This document shows, one piece after another, positions 34,924 to 43,938 of a stretch of DNA of 64,000 nucleotides (the first letter of the stretch is position 1; each line of letters opens with the position of its first letter). The stretch is from the NCBI GenBank assembly GCA_016215155.1, contig JACRLQ010000009.1, forward strand, positions 1 through 64,000, written 5' to 3'. The translations under genes and the position numbers were made by a program. Source of the DNA: Nitrospirota bacterium (lineage in GTDB: Bacteria; Nitrospirota; Thermodesulfovibrionia; Thermodesulfovibrionales; UBA6898). Below the pieces are notes generated by a model, which was not told the DNA's origin, ran no database searches, and worked only from the letters and a program-made list of their open reading frames with translations.

Positions 34924-35146
34924 GTGTTTTGTTATGGCAATAGATTTCGCATTTTTCGAAATCACCGCCGCAGAACTTAATCGTGGATTCGACAAACATA
35001 CTGCTTGTGCTCCGGCAGTAACAGTTTTCAAAAGGCCCGGACACAAAAGGACAGACCCTCTTTTCGCCGCTGAGCCCCTGGGACATACTCTCCCCGATTC
35101 CGGATGGTCCGTATTTATCAGAGTTTAAATGAACTGAACCTATCAT
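34916..35146 (-). CDS. Small Cys-rich protein A
   Basis: 76 residues if started at the ATG at 35146, which has GGAGAAGG just before it; starts at 35158 or 35164 are also open. Cysteines lie in RVCPF, ENCYCRST, FCGGDF and KCEIYC. The phrase CYCRSTSS...FCGGDFEKCEIYC resembles a small conserved Cys domain. It is the first gene after the sigma-54-like promoter and is overlapped by Cys-rich protein B, so the pair is probably made together, perhaps as a metal- or redox-binding couple. Confidence 0.6.
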   Translation of the reverse strand: MIGSVHLNSDKYGPSGIGESMSQGLSGEKRVCPFVSGPFENCYCRSTSSMFVESTIKFCGGDFEKCEIYCHNKTHG

Positions 35147-35182
35147 GTCCTTCTCCATTTGCATAGTTTGATACTATGTACT

Positions 35183-35197
35183 ACAAGTATCGTGCCA
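35183..35197 (-). promoter_or_regulatory. Near-consensus sigma-54 promoter
   Basis: On the minus strand TGGCAC-GATAC-TTGT. The -24 element and the spacing are perfect; the -12 element is TTGT where TTGC is usual. The start site would be about 35171, 7-25 bp before the candidate start codons of Cys-rich protein A. It lies next to a gene for a sigma-54 activator (35352-37064). Confidence 0.6.
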
Positions 35198-35318
35198 CTA
35201 TTGGAGAAAATCTAAACTATTCTTTAAATACAGATTGTTACAATAATTACGGCAGGACAGTCAGGTATTTCTCTGAACATTTTAGAGATGGAATATGGAG
35301 ACAGGCACGCCACACTTA

Positions 35319-35332
35319 TGGGGCATGCCCCA
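35319..35332. promoter_or_regulatory. 14-bp palindrome, possible enhancer site for the sigma-54 activator
   Basis: TGGGGCATGCCCCA is perfectly self-complementary. It lies 120-150 bp upstream of the sigma-54-like promoter and right beyond the stop of the NtrC-type gene, the usual position of upstream activator sites. A related GGCACGCC is at 35304-35311, one and a half to two helical turns away. It is not followed by a U tract, so it is not a typical terminator. Confidence 0.4.
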
Positions 35333-35351
35333 CTTTACAAGAAGAACGCTG

Positions 35352-37064
35352 TCAATCAGAAAAATTCCCGGTGATGTTAAAGCGCGCTATCTTCCGGTAG
35401 AGTGTCTTGCGGTCGATTCCCAGAAGCCGGGCCGCTTTTGCCTTGTTCCACCCTGTTTTCTCAAGAGCGGAGACCAGGAGTTTTGTCTCATCGTCGTCAG
35501 TAAGCTTCATCACCGCCCGGTCCGCGGGAACATACTCTCTGATGCTCCGGGGGAGGTCCTCCAGCATGATCGTCTGCTGCCTGCAGACTATAAAGGCATG
35601 CTCCAGTGCATGTTCAAGCTCCCTTATATTGCCCGGCCACGGATATTCCATGAAAATCCTCTCGACATCCGCGGACACCCCCCTGATCTCCCTGCCCAGC
35701 TTCCGGTTTAACCTGCCGATCAGATGGCCTGCCAGCAGCGGGATGTCACCGGTCCGCGCCCTGAGGGGGGGCAGCGCCAGTTCCACGACCTTAAGCCTGT
35801 AAAACAGGTCTTCCCTGAATTCGCCTTTTCTGACCTTCTCCTGGAGGTCGCGGTTCGTCGCGGCGATGACCCTTACATCCACCTTTACAGGGGTCGAATC
35901 TCCGACCCTTTCAAACTCCATCTCCTGGAGGACCCTCAGAAGCCTGACCTGTGTCTGGGCTGATAACTCTCCGATTTCATCGAGGAAGATGGTCCCTCCA
36001 TCAGCCCTCTCGAACCTTCCGGTCTTGTCCTTTGACGCCCCGGTAAAAGCCCCTTTGACATGTCCGAAAAGCTCGCTTTCGAGGAGACCCTCCGAAAGTG
36101 CCGAGCAGTTGACCTTCACCAGCGGTTTTGAGCCCCTTATCCCCATATAATGAATCGCCTCTGCGACAAGCTCCTTGCCCGTGCCGCTTTCGCCCGTTAC
36201 AAGAACGGTCGTCTGGACGTCGGCAAGGCTCTCGATGAGCGAGTAGAGCGACTGCATCTCCGGACTGCCCCCAATGATGTTATGAAACTGCTGTCTCTGT
36301 CTCAAGTCACGCTCAAGGCTGTCGATGCGCGTTTCGTCTTTTATCACGATCACGGCCCCGGTAAAAAAACCCCTGTGGTCAAACAGCGGAGAGGTGGAAA
36401 AAGAAATGACATGACCCGCCCTGTTGTCGCCGGGGCACTCCACCCTCAGACGCTCCACTGAACGTCCCTCACGAAGGGTCTCGGCAAGGGCGTCCAGACA
36501 CTGCCCCCGGCAAGGACCGGAAAAAGACCCGAACGGCTTTCCGATCGCCTCGCGCTTCAGGCCGCATATCCTCTCCGCCGCGCTGTTGAACTCAACGAGC
36601 GATAGTTCCCTGTCGACCGTTATTATGGCGTCTTTTACGGACCGGAATATCGCCTCGAGGTTGGACCTGTATCTTTCTTTCTCGTCGTTGACCGTCTTAT
36701 GCTTCAGCGCTATCCTTGCGACACGGAGCAGGGTTTCCTGGTTGACCGGTTTGGGTATGTAGTCGAACGCCCCCAGGCGTACGGCCTCCGAAGCGGTCTC
36801 TATACTGGGGTCCCCGGTTATCATTACGACCGGGGTGGTAAGACCTTTCTTCCGGACCTCCCTAACCACATCCATCCCTGAACTTCCGCCAAGGATAATG
36901 TCGGCGAATACGAGGTCATATTCCCATTCATCGAGAAGAGACGCCGCCTCATCGAAATTGCCCGCGGTAAAGACCAGATACCCTTCATCCACAAGGAATG
37001 TCTCGAAAGTATATCTGATGCTCTCCTCGTCATCGACTATGAGAATGCTATGCTTGTCTTTCAT
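35352..37064 (-). CDS. Sigma-54-dependent response regulator, REC-PAS-AAA-HTH
   Basis: 570 residues. Receiver domain (1-120, Asp55), PAS domain (about 130-250) with Cys in SGPCRGQCLD, AAA+ domain with GESGTGKE (291-298), GAFTGA (338-343) for contact with sigma-54, and [10 protein letters not shown] (356-365), then a Fis-type HTH (about 530-565, KAARLLGIDRKTLYRKI). It opens sigma-54 promoters when phosphorylated. It overlaps the histidine kinase gene upstream by 17 bp, so that kinase is its partner. The likely nearby target is the promoter at 35183-35197. Confidence 0.95.
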   Translation of the reverse strand: MKDKHSILIVDDEESIRYTFETFLVDEGYLVFTAGNFDEAASLLDEWEYDLVFADIILGGSSGMDVVREVRKKGLTTPVVMITGDPSIETASEAVRLGAFDYIPKPVNQETLLRVARIALKHKTVNDEKERYRSNLEAIFRSVKDAIITVDRELSLVEFNSAAERICGLKREAIGKPFGSFSGPCRGQCLDALAETLREGRSVERLRVECPGDNRAGHVISFSTSPLFDHRGFFTGAVIVIKDETRIDSLERDLRQRQQFHNIIGGSPEMQSLYSLIESLADVQTTVLVTGESGTGKELVAEAIHYMGIRGSKPLVKVNCSALSEGLLESELFGHVKGAFTGASKDKTGRFERADGGTIFLDEIGELSAQTQVRLLRVLQEMEFERVGDSTPVKVDVRVIAATNRDLQEKVRKGEFREDLFYRLKVVELALPPLRARTGDIPLLAGHLIGRLNRKLGREIRGVSADVERIFMEYPWPGNIRELEHALEHAFIVCRQQTIMLEDLPRSIREYVPADRAVMKLTDDDETKLLVSALEKTGWNKAKAARLLGIDRKTLYRKIARFNITGNFSD

Positions 37065-40000
37065 GTCTCTCCTTGACAGGAAGTTCGATAGTCACCGAAG
37101 TAAATACGCCTTCCCTGCTTTCTATCCTGAGTTTGCCGCCATGATCGGCGATGATACCGTGACTGATGCTCAAACCGAGGCCGGTGCCCTCCCCGACAGG
37201 TTTGGTCGAGAAAAAGGGATTGATGATCTTATCGATGATTTCTTCCGGGACCCCGATGCCGTGGTCCCTGAAAACCATCCTGACATTCCTTATGCCGTCC
37301 TGTATGACTTCGCTGCCGTAAATTTCTAGTATTTTGTCGTCCGCCGCCTGGGGATATTTCCTGTTGAGCGCGTACCGCGCATTACTTATTATATTGAGCA
37401 AGACCTGCTGGATCTGCTGCGGGTTGACGAATATGTCCGGCAGGTCCTCGGGGATATCGGTCCTCAGATTGATGGAGTCCTTCCTGATCTGGGCCTCGGT
37501 AAGTTTAAGAGTGTCCATTACCAGCCCGGGGAAAGAGACGATCACCCTGTCCTCTCTTTTTTCCCGCGCGAACGACAGCAGCCCCCTGACGATTACCGCG
37601 ATGCGGTTGCCTTCCTTTACTATACGTTTCGCGATATCATTGTCCCTCGATCCCTCGACACTCCTGTTTACGATGATCTGGGCATAGTTGATGATGCCGG
37701 TGATGGGATTGTTGATCTCGTGGGCCACACCGGCCGAGAGCTCTCCAAGTGACGCCAGATGGGCGGCCCTCATCGCCTCCGCCTGGAGGGTGACCCTTTC
37801 GGTGATATCTCTGGCCACGATTATGACACTTTTTATATTTCCCGCCTCATCTGATATGGGGTAGGCGGTTATCTCCTGCAGCCTTCCGTCAGGGGCGGAC
37901 CTCTGGGCGTTCTGGGGAAGGCCGCTCTGGAAACACTTAAGCGCGTAACATTCGTCGCAGCGGTCCCCCCTGCCAAACCATACCTGGTGACAGGACTCTC
38001 CCGAGATGTCGGCAGAATGCCGCCCGCCCCTTTCCGCGAAGGCCTTGTTCACCCATAATATCCTTAAATCAGGAGAGACGAGAAGCAGTTCGTCCTTGAT
38101 CGCGTCAAGCACGGCATGGAATTCCTGGGAGAGACTTCTGAACTTCGATTCATTCTCCTTCAGCGTGTCTTCGGCGTTCTTCCGGTAGTTTATCTCGCTT
38201 GTAAGAAGGGCGACCGCCGTCCTCAATTCCGTCGTCCGCTCTTCAACCAGGTGTTCGAGTTTTCCGCTGTATTTCTGCAGTTGTTCCTCGGCCTTCTCCC
38301 GCTCATTCATTTCATGCCTCAGAAGCTGGTTCGTCTCTGACAATTCAATGGTCCTCACCCTGACCAGCGCCTCAAGGTCTTCCTGATACCTCCTGAGCTT
38401 TTCCTCCGTTGATTTACGATCGGTGATATCTATAAATATGCCCACTATATTCCTTGTCTTTCCATCCGCGTCCAGCACCGGACTGAGATTGGAACTCCAG
38501 AGGACCCGTATTCCGTCAGGCCTAATGCTTTCGGACTCATATGAGTATCTTGACCCGGCCGGCGCCTTGGCAACGGCGCTTTTAAGTCCCGCCGGCCTTA
38601 TTTCATGCCAAATGTCGTCGACGTGTCTGCCGACAATCTCGGTTTCACGAAACCCGGTCAGAAGAACGCCGGACTGGTTGACGGAAAGACATATGCCCCG
38701 GGGATCGAAGAGGGCAACACAATTCGGAGACCCCTCCACAAGGCTCCTGTAACGCCTCTCGGATGTCTCCACCTGCAAGGCGGAGATCCTTTTGAGGTAT
38801 ATGACGGCGAAAAAAACAGCGGTGATACTGAAAAAAATGAAGGTCGTAAATATGGAAAACATCCTGTAGGCCCTTATATGGGCCGTGGAATTCAGGAGCA
38901 CCAGGGACCAGCCGTCACGCCCCAATGATCGCCTTGTCGCGAGAAGTTTCCGTCCCTCGAACTCTACGGTCCCGCCGTCTTTGGCCTCACCCGCCAAAAG
39001 TGCGTGGAAAGGCCCGGGTCCGAACTGGCCGTACTCGACAAGATACCGCTGACGGGCGGCGCTCAGCGGCCAGAGGCCCCGGTAATGGAGGTCGTCCCTG
39101 CTCGACAAAAAAATTATCCCATAGGGGTCTATCAAAAAGCAGTACGCATGTTTTTTGAAGCTCGCCTCTATTTCATCCATGTTCTTAATGACGACTACCA
39201 CGCCCCGGACCTCTTCCCGGACATCCTTGACAGGATGATACGCATAATAATTTCTGGTCTTCCTGTCCGGTCCGACTGCGTAAAAAGCGGTAAAACCTCC
39301 TTCGAGCGCCCTTCTGAAATGCATGTCGGATATCCTGGTAGAGGCCGGATCGAATTTTACCGTCTCCCGGACGTCAGAAGAAGCAAGTGTTTTTCCGTAC
39401 TTATCGAGCAGGTATGAGGTAAACGACTCCGCGCCGGTGCTGTAATTGCACATACCAAGTAGAGACCTTACCCGTCCGATGCTCTCCGGCTGCCCATCCA
39501 CCAATGGGTCCAGCACCGCAGGATACTCGGCCAGATCCATGGCCCCCCGCTCGGCCTCGTCGATCTCGTCGGTGAAATGGTTCGCAAGCGTGCTGACATG
39601 AATATTGCCGTCCCTCACATCGATGTCCCGCGCGTGCCTTCCGGCCAGATCGGTCATGAGCCAACCGGTCAATATAATACAAACAACCGCCGCGAACGGC
39701 GCAAATATGTAGAACTTCTTCCCCCTGCCATCAATCATCCCCTCACCCTCGGATATCCTCAGCTGGGCATATGACCATACCGAAAGAGTGACGAAGAGGG
39801 CCAGGGTCCCCTTAATCAGCTGGACAGGCGCTCCGAGGGCCTCAAAAAATGTGGTCTCGTTTATTATCGACGCCGGAAATATGGAGGCGTGTTCAGGGAC
39901 CAGGCCGATCATAAGAGAATATGTCCCAAGGGCGATACTGCCGAACGTCAGCCAATTGCGGGCAGGGTTTTCCCCATGGAGCGCGATCCTGAACAGGTAT

Positions 40001-40422
40001 AGAGAGGACATTATCCCGCCAGGAAGGGCGATGGCATACCGTGAGGCCGCGTCAATACCGTCAAGTCCCCTTAGGCCGCCGGCCAGGGTAAGTAACAGTA
40101 CGGGGACATAGATCTTCCTTCCATAATGCCGCGGATGTCCGGATGACCCCATCTCACGTCCGAACTCGAAGAGGCAGAGAAACGATAATATGGACAAAAT
40201 CAGAGCGCTTACATCAAGAAAATTCGAATAATGTAATTCATTGGACAACACGCTCGTCCATTCCTGCAGCCCCTGTAACAAACCGAAGGCCCCAAGCAGA
40301 GACCACGACAATCCCTTCGCCTTCTGCCTGACGAGGACCATACATACAACAAAAAGCGTAATTAAAGCCAGGCCGTAAAAAAAACGTATATAGTCCGCCT
40401 GACCTTCAAAAAAACCGTTCAT
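37048..40422 (-). CDS. Large membrane sensor histidine kinase with periplasmic Cache-like and two PAS domains
   Basis: 1124 residues. The N-terminal 245 residues hold about seven membrane helices (a MASE-like module). After another helix comes a domain of about 270 residues outside the cytoplasm that resembles dCache sensors, closed by a helix (IFTTFIFFSITAVFFAVIYL). Two PAS domains follow (about 575-690 and 760-880), the second with CDECYALKC. A coiled coil joins them. The transmitter has H901 in AGVAHEINNP and an ATPase domain ending in GTGLGLS. It should phosphorylate the NtrC-type regulator that overlaps its end. The ligand is unknown. Confidence 0.93.
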   Translation of the reverse strand: MNGFFEGQADYIRFFYGLALITLFVVCMVLVRQKAKGLSWSLLGAFGLLQGLQEWTSVLSNELHYSNFLDVSALILSILSFLCLFEFGREMGSSGHPRHYGRKIYVPVLLLTLAGGLRGLDGIDAASRYAIALPGGIMSSLYLFRIALHGENPARNWLTFGSIALGTYSLMIGLVPEHASIFPASIINETTFFEALGAPVQLIKGTLALFVTLSVWSYAQLRISEGEGMIDGRGKKFYIFAPFAAVVCIILTGWLMTDLAGRHARDIDVRDGNIHVSTLANHFTDEIDEAERGAMDLAEYPAVLDPLVDGQPESIGRVRSLLGMCNYSTGAESFTSYLLDKYGKTLASSDVRETVKFDPASTRISDMHFRRALEGGFTAFYAVGPDRKTRNYYAYHPVKDVREEVRGVVVVIKNMDEIEASFKKHAYCFLIDPYGIIFLSSRDDLHYRGLWPLSAARQRYLVEYGQFGPGPFHALLAGEAKDGGTVEFEGRKLLATRRSLGRDGWSLVLLNSTAHIRAYRMFSIFTTFIFFSITAVFFAVIYLKRISALQVETSERRYRSLVEGSPNCVALFDPRGICLSVNQSGVLLTGFRETEIVGRHVDDIWHEIRPAGLKSAVAKAPAGSRYSYESESIRPDGIRVLWSSNLSPVLDADGKTRNIVGIFIDITDRKSTEEKLRRYQEDLEALVRVRTIELSETNQLLRHEMNEREKAEEQLQKYSGKLEHLVEERTTELRTAVALLTSEINYRKNAEDTLKENESKFRSLSQEFHAVLDAIKDELLLVSPDLRILWVNKAFAERGGRHSADISGESCHQVWFGRGDRCDECYALKCFQSGLPQNAQRSAPDGRLQEITAYPISDEAGNIKSVIIVARDITERVTLQAEAMRAAHLASLGELSAGVAHEINNPITGIINYAQIIVNRSVEGSRDNDIAKRIVKEGNRIAVIVRGLLSFAREKREDRVIVSFPGLVMDTLKLTEAQIRKDSINLRTDIPEDLPDIFVNPQQIQQVLLNIISNARYALNRKYPQAADDKILEIYGSEVIQDGIRNVRMVFRDHGIGVPEEIIDKIINPFFSTKPVGEGTGLGLSISHGIIADHGGKLRIESREGVFTSVTIELPVKERHERQA

Positions 40423-40537
40423 TCATTATCTCTTTTCAGGAACGTTGTCCTTGCGCATAATAATTTTTATTAAACCAGATTTATTAATGTTTTTGCCCGA
40501 ATCCGGCGCTATGGACCACTCCCAGCAGCGCAGGCCG

Positions 40538-41764
40538 CTACTTCGCGGGAAGGAACATGGTAAGGGAAAACAGGTCGCTTTCCGTATTGTTCAGCTTGAT
40601 GTCCCCTCCATGAGAACGGACGATATACCTTGATATGTAAAGGCCGAGCCCCTTGCCTTCCATTTTCATGTGGACGGCCTTCTCGCCCCGGTAGAAGGGG
40701 TCGAATACGTAAGCAAACTCCTCCTTCTTCAGTGAATCACAGGTGTTGGAAATCGTCAGGGAGATATGCCCCGCGACCAGAGAAAGGTCGATGTTTATCA
40801 TCCCGCCCTCGGGGGTGTATTTTACGGCGTTTTCGAGGAGATTTTCTATAGTCCGCCGAATAAGTCCTTCGTCGCAAAGGCAGGCGAGACCCGGTATCTC
40901 CGAGATGGTCAGTTTTATTCCCTTGGCATGAACGGAAGGCGCAAGCGCCGAGACCTGGTCCTTGATCAGGCGGTTGATCTCGACCTTGTTTTTGTACAGG
41001 TCGAGCTTCTTGAATTTCGAAGACGCAAGCAGGGAAAGATTGTTGAGGAGCTTAATGATCCTGTCGGTCTCCCTGAGCCCGAATACGATCACCTCCTTGT
41101 ATTCATCCGCGGAGCGTTCCTTCCTCAGAGACACCTCGAAATTCCCCTTCAGCGACGCAAGAGGCGACCTGAGTTCATGGGAAACGTTGGAGGAAAAGGT
41201 CTCCTGGAACGTAAAGATGTCGGATATCGGCTTCATCGCATGATTGACCAGGTAACGGCTGACCAGATAGGAGAGGAAAAACATCAGGGGCAGCACTATG
41301 GCCACCAGCCTGATAAAAGCCTTGTCATATCTGATCTCGCCGGCAAGTGACTTGGCGGCCCTGCCGACATAATTGCCGTCTATCGGGAAATAAAACACCA
41401 GGTGTGATTCGTCCTGGACAACGACGATCTCAAACGCCTGGACCCCGCCGAACGCCTCCTTCAGAAGCTTCCTGTTGAGGACCGGATAAAAATCCACTGA
41501 ATTCCTGGTAGACACGACGATCTGGCCGTCCCTGTTGAGGATCTGGAAATGGTGCTCATCCCACATGTTCCTGACAAAATCAATGCCGGACCTGTTGAAC
41601 TGGTCCAGAAATTCGGTCTTCATGTCCTCCATCAGGTGCCTTTTGACGCTGTTGACCATACTCTGGTGCCAGAAAAGATAACTTAATATTATTATCAGAA
41701 TATTGAAGATGACGATGACGGACGTAAATATTATGCTGAGACGTTTTTTGGTGGGGTCGATCAT
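40538..41764 (-). CDS. Membrane sensor histidine kinase, OmpR-pair type
   Basis: 408 residues. Two membrane helices (about 10-30 and 155-175) enclose a sensor domain of about 125 residues outside the cytoplasm. The transmitter has the His in NVSHELRSPLASLKG, an N box (ENAVKYTPEG), and GKGLGLYIS. It starts 11 bp after the response regulator gene upstream, the normal pair. It is the simplest kinase of the window. Confidence 0.93.
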   Translation of the reverse strand: MIDPTKKRLSIIFTSVIVIFNILIIILSYLFWHQSMVNSVKRHLMEDMKTEFLDQFNRSGIDFVRNMWDEHHFQILNRDGQIVVSTRNSVDFYPVLNRKLLKEAFGGVQAFEIVVVQDESHLVFYFPIDGNYVGRAAKSLAGEIRYDKAFIRLVAIVLPLMFFLSYLVSRYLVNHAMKPISDIFTFQETFSSNVSHELRSPLASLKGNFEVSLRKERSADEYKEVIVFGLRETDRIIKLLNNLSLLASSKFKKLDLYKNKVEINRLIKDQVSALAPSVHAKGIKLTISEIPGLACLCDEGLIRRTIENLLENAVKYTPEGGMINIDLSLVAGHISLTISNTCDSLKKEEFAYVFDPFYRGEKAVHMKMEGKGLGLYISRYIVRSHGGDIKLNNTESDLFSLTMFLPAK

Positions 41765-41775
41765 GCGTTTTGAGG

Positions 41776-42441
41776 TCAGTTCCCGATCATATAGCCGACC
41801 CCTCTGACGCTGTGAATATAGGCGGCCGACGAAACCTGCCCCAGTTTTTCCCTCAGTGATTTTATATGGACGTCAACGAAATTGGTTTGAGGGTTGAAGT
41901 CATATCCCCAGATGTCCGCGAGCATCTGGGACCTCGACATCACCTTGCCCTTGTTTTTGATGAGATACGCGAGCACTGCGTATTCCTTTGGTCTGAGTAC
42001 GACCTCTTTGTCCCCGATATATACCCGATGAGAGACGATATCGACCCTCAGGTCCTTGTAGGAAAGTTCCGTCGCCCTGTCCTGTTTGCGTCGCAGAAGC
42101 GCGTTGATCCTCGCAAGAAATTCGTCAAAGGAAAACGGCTTCGTGAGGTAGTCGTCGGCCCCGGTATTGAGGCCGAGCACCTTGTCCTTTACTGAGTCCT
42201 TTGCGGTAAGCATAAGGACAGGGGTCTGGATTTCGAGCCGCCTTATCTCTCCGCAGAGGTCTATTCCGCTCATGCCCGGCAGCATGACGTCGAGAATAAC
42301 GAGGTCGTAGCGGTTCTTCTTCACATACGACAGGCCGTCCTCTCCGTTGACCGCATGGTCGACCGTGAAGTGCTCTTCCTCAAGCCCTTTTTTAATGAAA
42401 TTGGCAACGCCCTGTTCGTCTTCAACAAGGAGAATGCGCAT
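41776..42441 (-). CDS. OmpR/PhoB-family response regulator
   Basis: 221 residues. Receiver domain with VEDEQGVA, phospho-acceptor Asp in LVILDVMLPGMSG and Lys in LTKPFS, then a winged-helix DNA-binding domain (about 125-220) with LRPKEYAVLAYLIKN and VDVHIKSLREKLG. AAGGAGG lies before the ATG at 42441. It should control transcription together with the kinase 11 bp downstream. An extended -10 promoter is at 42474-42482. Confidence 0.95.
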   Translation of the reverse strand: MRILLVEDEQGVANFIKKGLEEEHFTVDHAVNGEDGLSYVKKNRYDLVILDVMLPGMSGIDLCGEIRRLEIQTPVLMLTAKDSVKDKVLGLNTGADDYLTKPFSFDEFLARINALLRRKQDRATELSYKDLRVDIVSHRVYIGDKEVVLRPKEYAVLAYLIKNKGKVMSRSQMLADIWGYDFNPQTNFVDVHIKSLREKLGQVSSAAYIHSVRGVGYMIGN

Positions 42442-42473
42442 TATTGACCCTCCTTAGCATCAGGCATGGCTCC

Positions 42474-42482
42474 ATTTTACCA
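42474..42482 (-). promoter_or_regulatory. Extended -10 promoter of the OmpR-type pair
   Basis: On the minus strand TGGTAAAAT: an extended -10 TGn followed by TAAAAT. A weak -35 (CTGCAG) is 17 nt upstream. The leader would be about 26 nt. The TPR gene ends 50 bp upstream without a clear terminator, so read-through is possible. Confidence 0.4.
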
Positions 42483-42533
42483 TATTCAGCGGCCGTCTGC
42501 AGAGACGTGACCCAATTGACAAGGTCCTGCTTC

Positions 42534-43889
42534 TCATATCCTGTTTTTAAGCGCGACAAGCGTAGCGAAAATCTCATCGAGGCCCTGGTACCTCCCCGCC
42601 CTGTTTTTTTCGATGCATCTGAGCGTCAGTTCCTCAAGCCACTCAGGTATGTCGGACGAAACCTCTCTGGGGGTTTTCACCCCGACAGTATCAAGACCGC
42701 CGGTGATCATCTCATACAATATAAGCCCGAGGGAATATATTACGGAGATCTGGTCAGTGCCCTCTCCCTGGACCGCCTCGGGGGAAATATAGGAGAAGTC
42801 CTTCGGCGCATGTTCCTCAAAATCTATATTGTTTGTTTTGTCTATGAAAATCGTCTCAGGCGATATATACTCCGGAGAAGGACCCTGTTTATATCTCCGG
42901 TCGAGTTCTTTTAGTATCTGGACCCAGAGTCTGAAACTATACCGGGGCTCCATACGGCCCGTCCGCATAATGTTCCTGAGGGAGGTCGCCTGCCTTCCCT
43001 GAGGTTCGACAGGCCCGGCGTCAAAAGTCCTAACCGGCTCCGCGGGCGCGGGACCCGAAGAGGCCCCGAGGGCCCTAAGCCTTTCGGCAACATCCCTGTA
43101 CTGAGGGTCGACCTTCGATATCTCTCTTAACACTTCGGCCTCTTTTTCGATATCTCCGGCAGCCGCAAGGAAAGAGGCATAATTATAATATATGTCGATT
43201 GTGGACGTTCCGAACACTTTCCCTGAAAGCGAAAATTTATACATCTCCGCCGCTTCTTTAGGCATGCCCTCTTCCTTCAGGAGCGTCGCCGCTTTGACAT
43301 AGTCCTTTGCCTCACGATACGCCCTCACCGCGGCAAGCCTGTTGCCCGTCATCTCGAGGGCCCGTGCGGCCCTCATCTTGTCCCCATGCCTGTCGAATGT
43401 CTTTGCCGCCTCCACAAAGTCTCCGACCGCCATGCTGGCCTCAGCGGACTTGTCCAGGTCGCCGGATTTTTCATAAAGCTCCCTCGCCCTTTCCATCTCC
43501 CCGGTTGACTCGTAAATAGCCGCGGCCCGGACGAAATCACCGCCCTTTTCATAAAGAAGCGCAGCCTTTTGGAAGTCCTTGAGTCTCTCATAAATAAGCG
43601 CCGCCGAAACGAACCTGCCCGCCGCCTCATTCTTCTTAGCTTCAGCGGTCATCTCCTCGATAAGCCCCTTTTCCTTCAGCGCGCGGACAAATTTAAGGAC
43701 CCGGGGGACGACATAGACGGACAGGAAAAAAAGCGGGATGAGGATCAGTCCTGCAAAAAGCGCGATCAGACCTTCCCTCGGCGCTTCATCGACCAGCGTG
43801 CCGAAGGGCCCGGCCTCCGCGCGCAGGGCCGCGCCGAGCGTGAATAAAGACACACCATTGAGGACAAGGACGAGACGTTTATTATTCAA
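42534..43889 (-). CDS. TPR-like protein fused to a degenerate kinase-like C-lobe
   Basis: 451 residues. An N-terminal signal/membrane region has two hydrophobic stretches (1-25 and 40-62). Residues about 80-260 are short helical TPR-like repeats of the type AALLYEKGGDFVRAAAIYES. Residues about 310-450 resemble the C-lobe of Ser/Thr protein kinases: YISPEAVQG (APE loop), then VIYSLGLILYEMITGG and RCIEKNRAGRYQGLDEI. The whole N-lobe is missing, the HRD/DFG elements are degenerate (region SPETIFIDKTNNIDFEEH), and the structural Asp of SDIYSLG is Val. It is a pseudokinase or scaffold, not an active kinase. Last gene after the sigma-54 activator. Confidence 0.75.
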   Translation of the reverse strand: MNNKRLVLVLNGVSLFTLGAALRAEAGPFGTLVDEAPREGLIALFAGLILIPLFFLSVYVVPRVLKFVRALKEKGLIEEMTAEAKKNEAAGRFVSAALIYERLKDFQKAALLYEKGGDFVRAAAIYESTGEMERARELYEKSGDLDKSAEASMAVGDFVEAAKTFDRHGDKMRAARALEMTGNRLAAVRAYREAKDYVKAATLLKEEGMPKEAAEMYKFSLSGKVFGTSTIDIYYNYASFLAAAGDIEKEAEVLREISKVDPQYRDVAERLRALGASSGPAPAEPVRTFDAGPVEPQGRQATSLRNIMRTGRMEPRYSFRLWVQILKELDRRYKQGPSPEYISPETIFIDKTNNIDFEEHAPKDFSYISPEAVQGEGTDQISVIYSLGLILYEMITGGLDTVGVKTPREVSSDIPEWLEELTLRCIEKNRAGRYQGLDEIFATLVALKNRI

Positions 43890-43938
43890 CTGTCATTTCC
43901 TTTTTCATCGCGCCGTTATTATAGATAGTATAACCCAT

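Noticed and set aside
34735-35046. 103-residue reading of the second Cys-rich gene
   Set aside because: The extra 41 N-terminal residues overlap the first Cys-rich gene in another frame; the ATG at 34923 with an 8-bp overlap is more natural.
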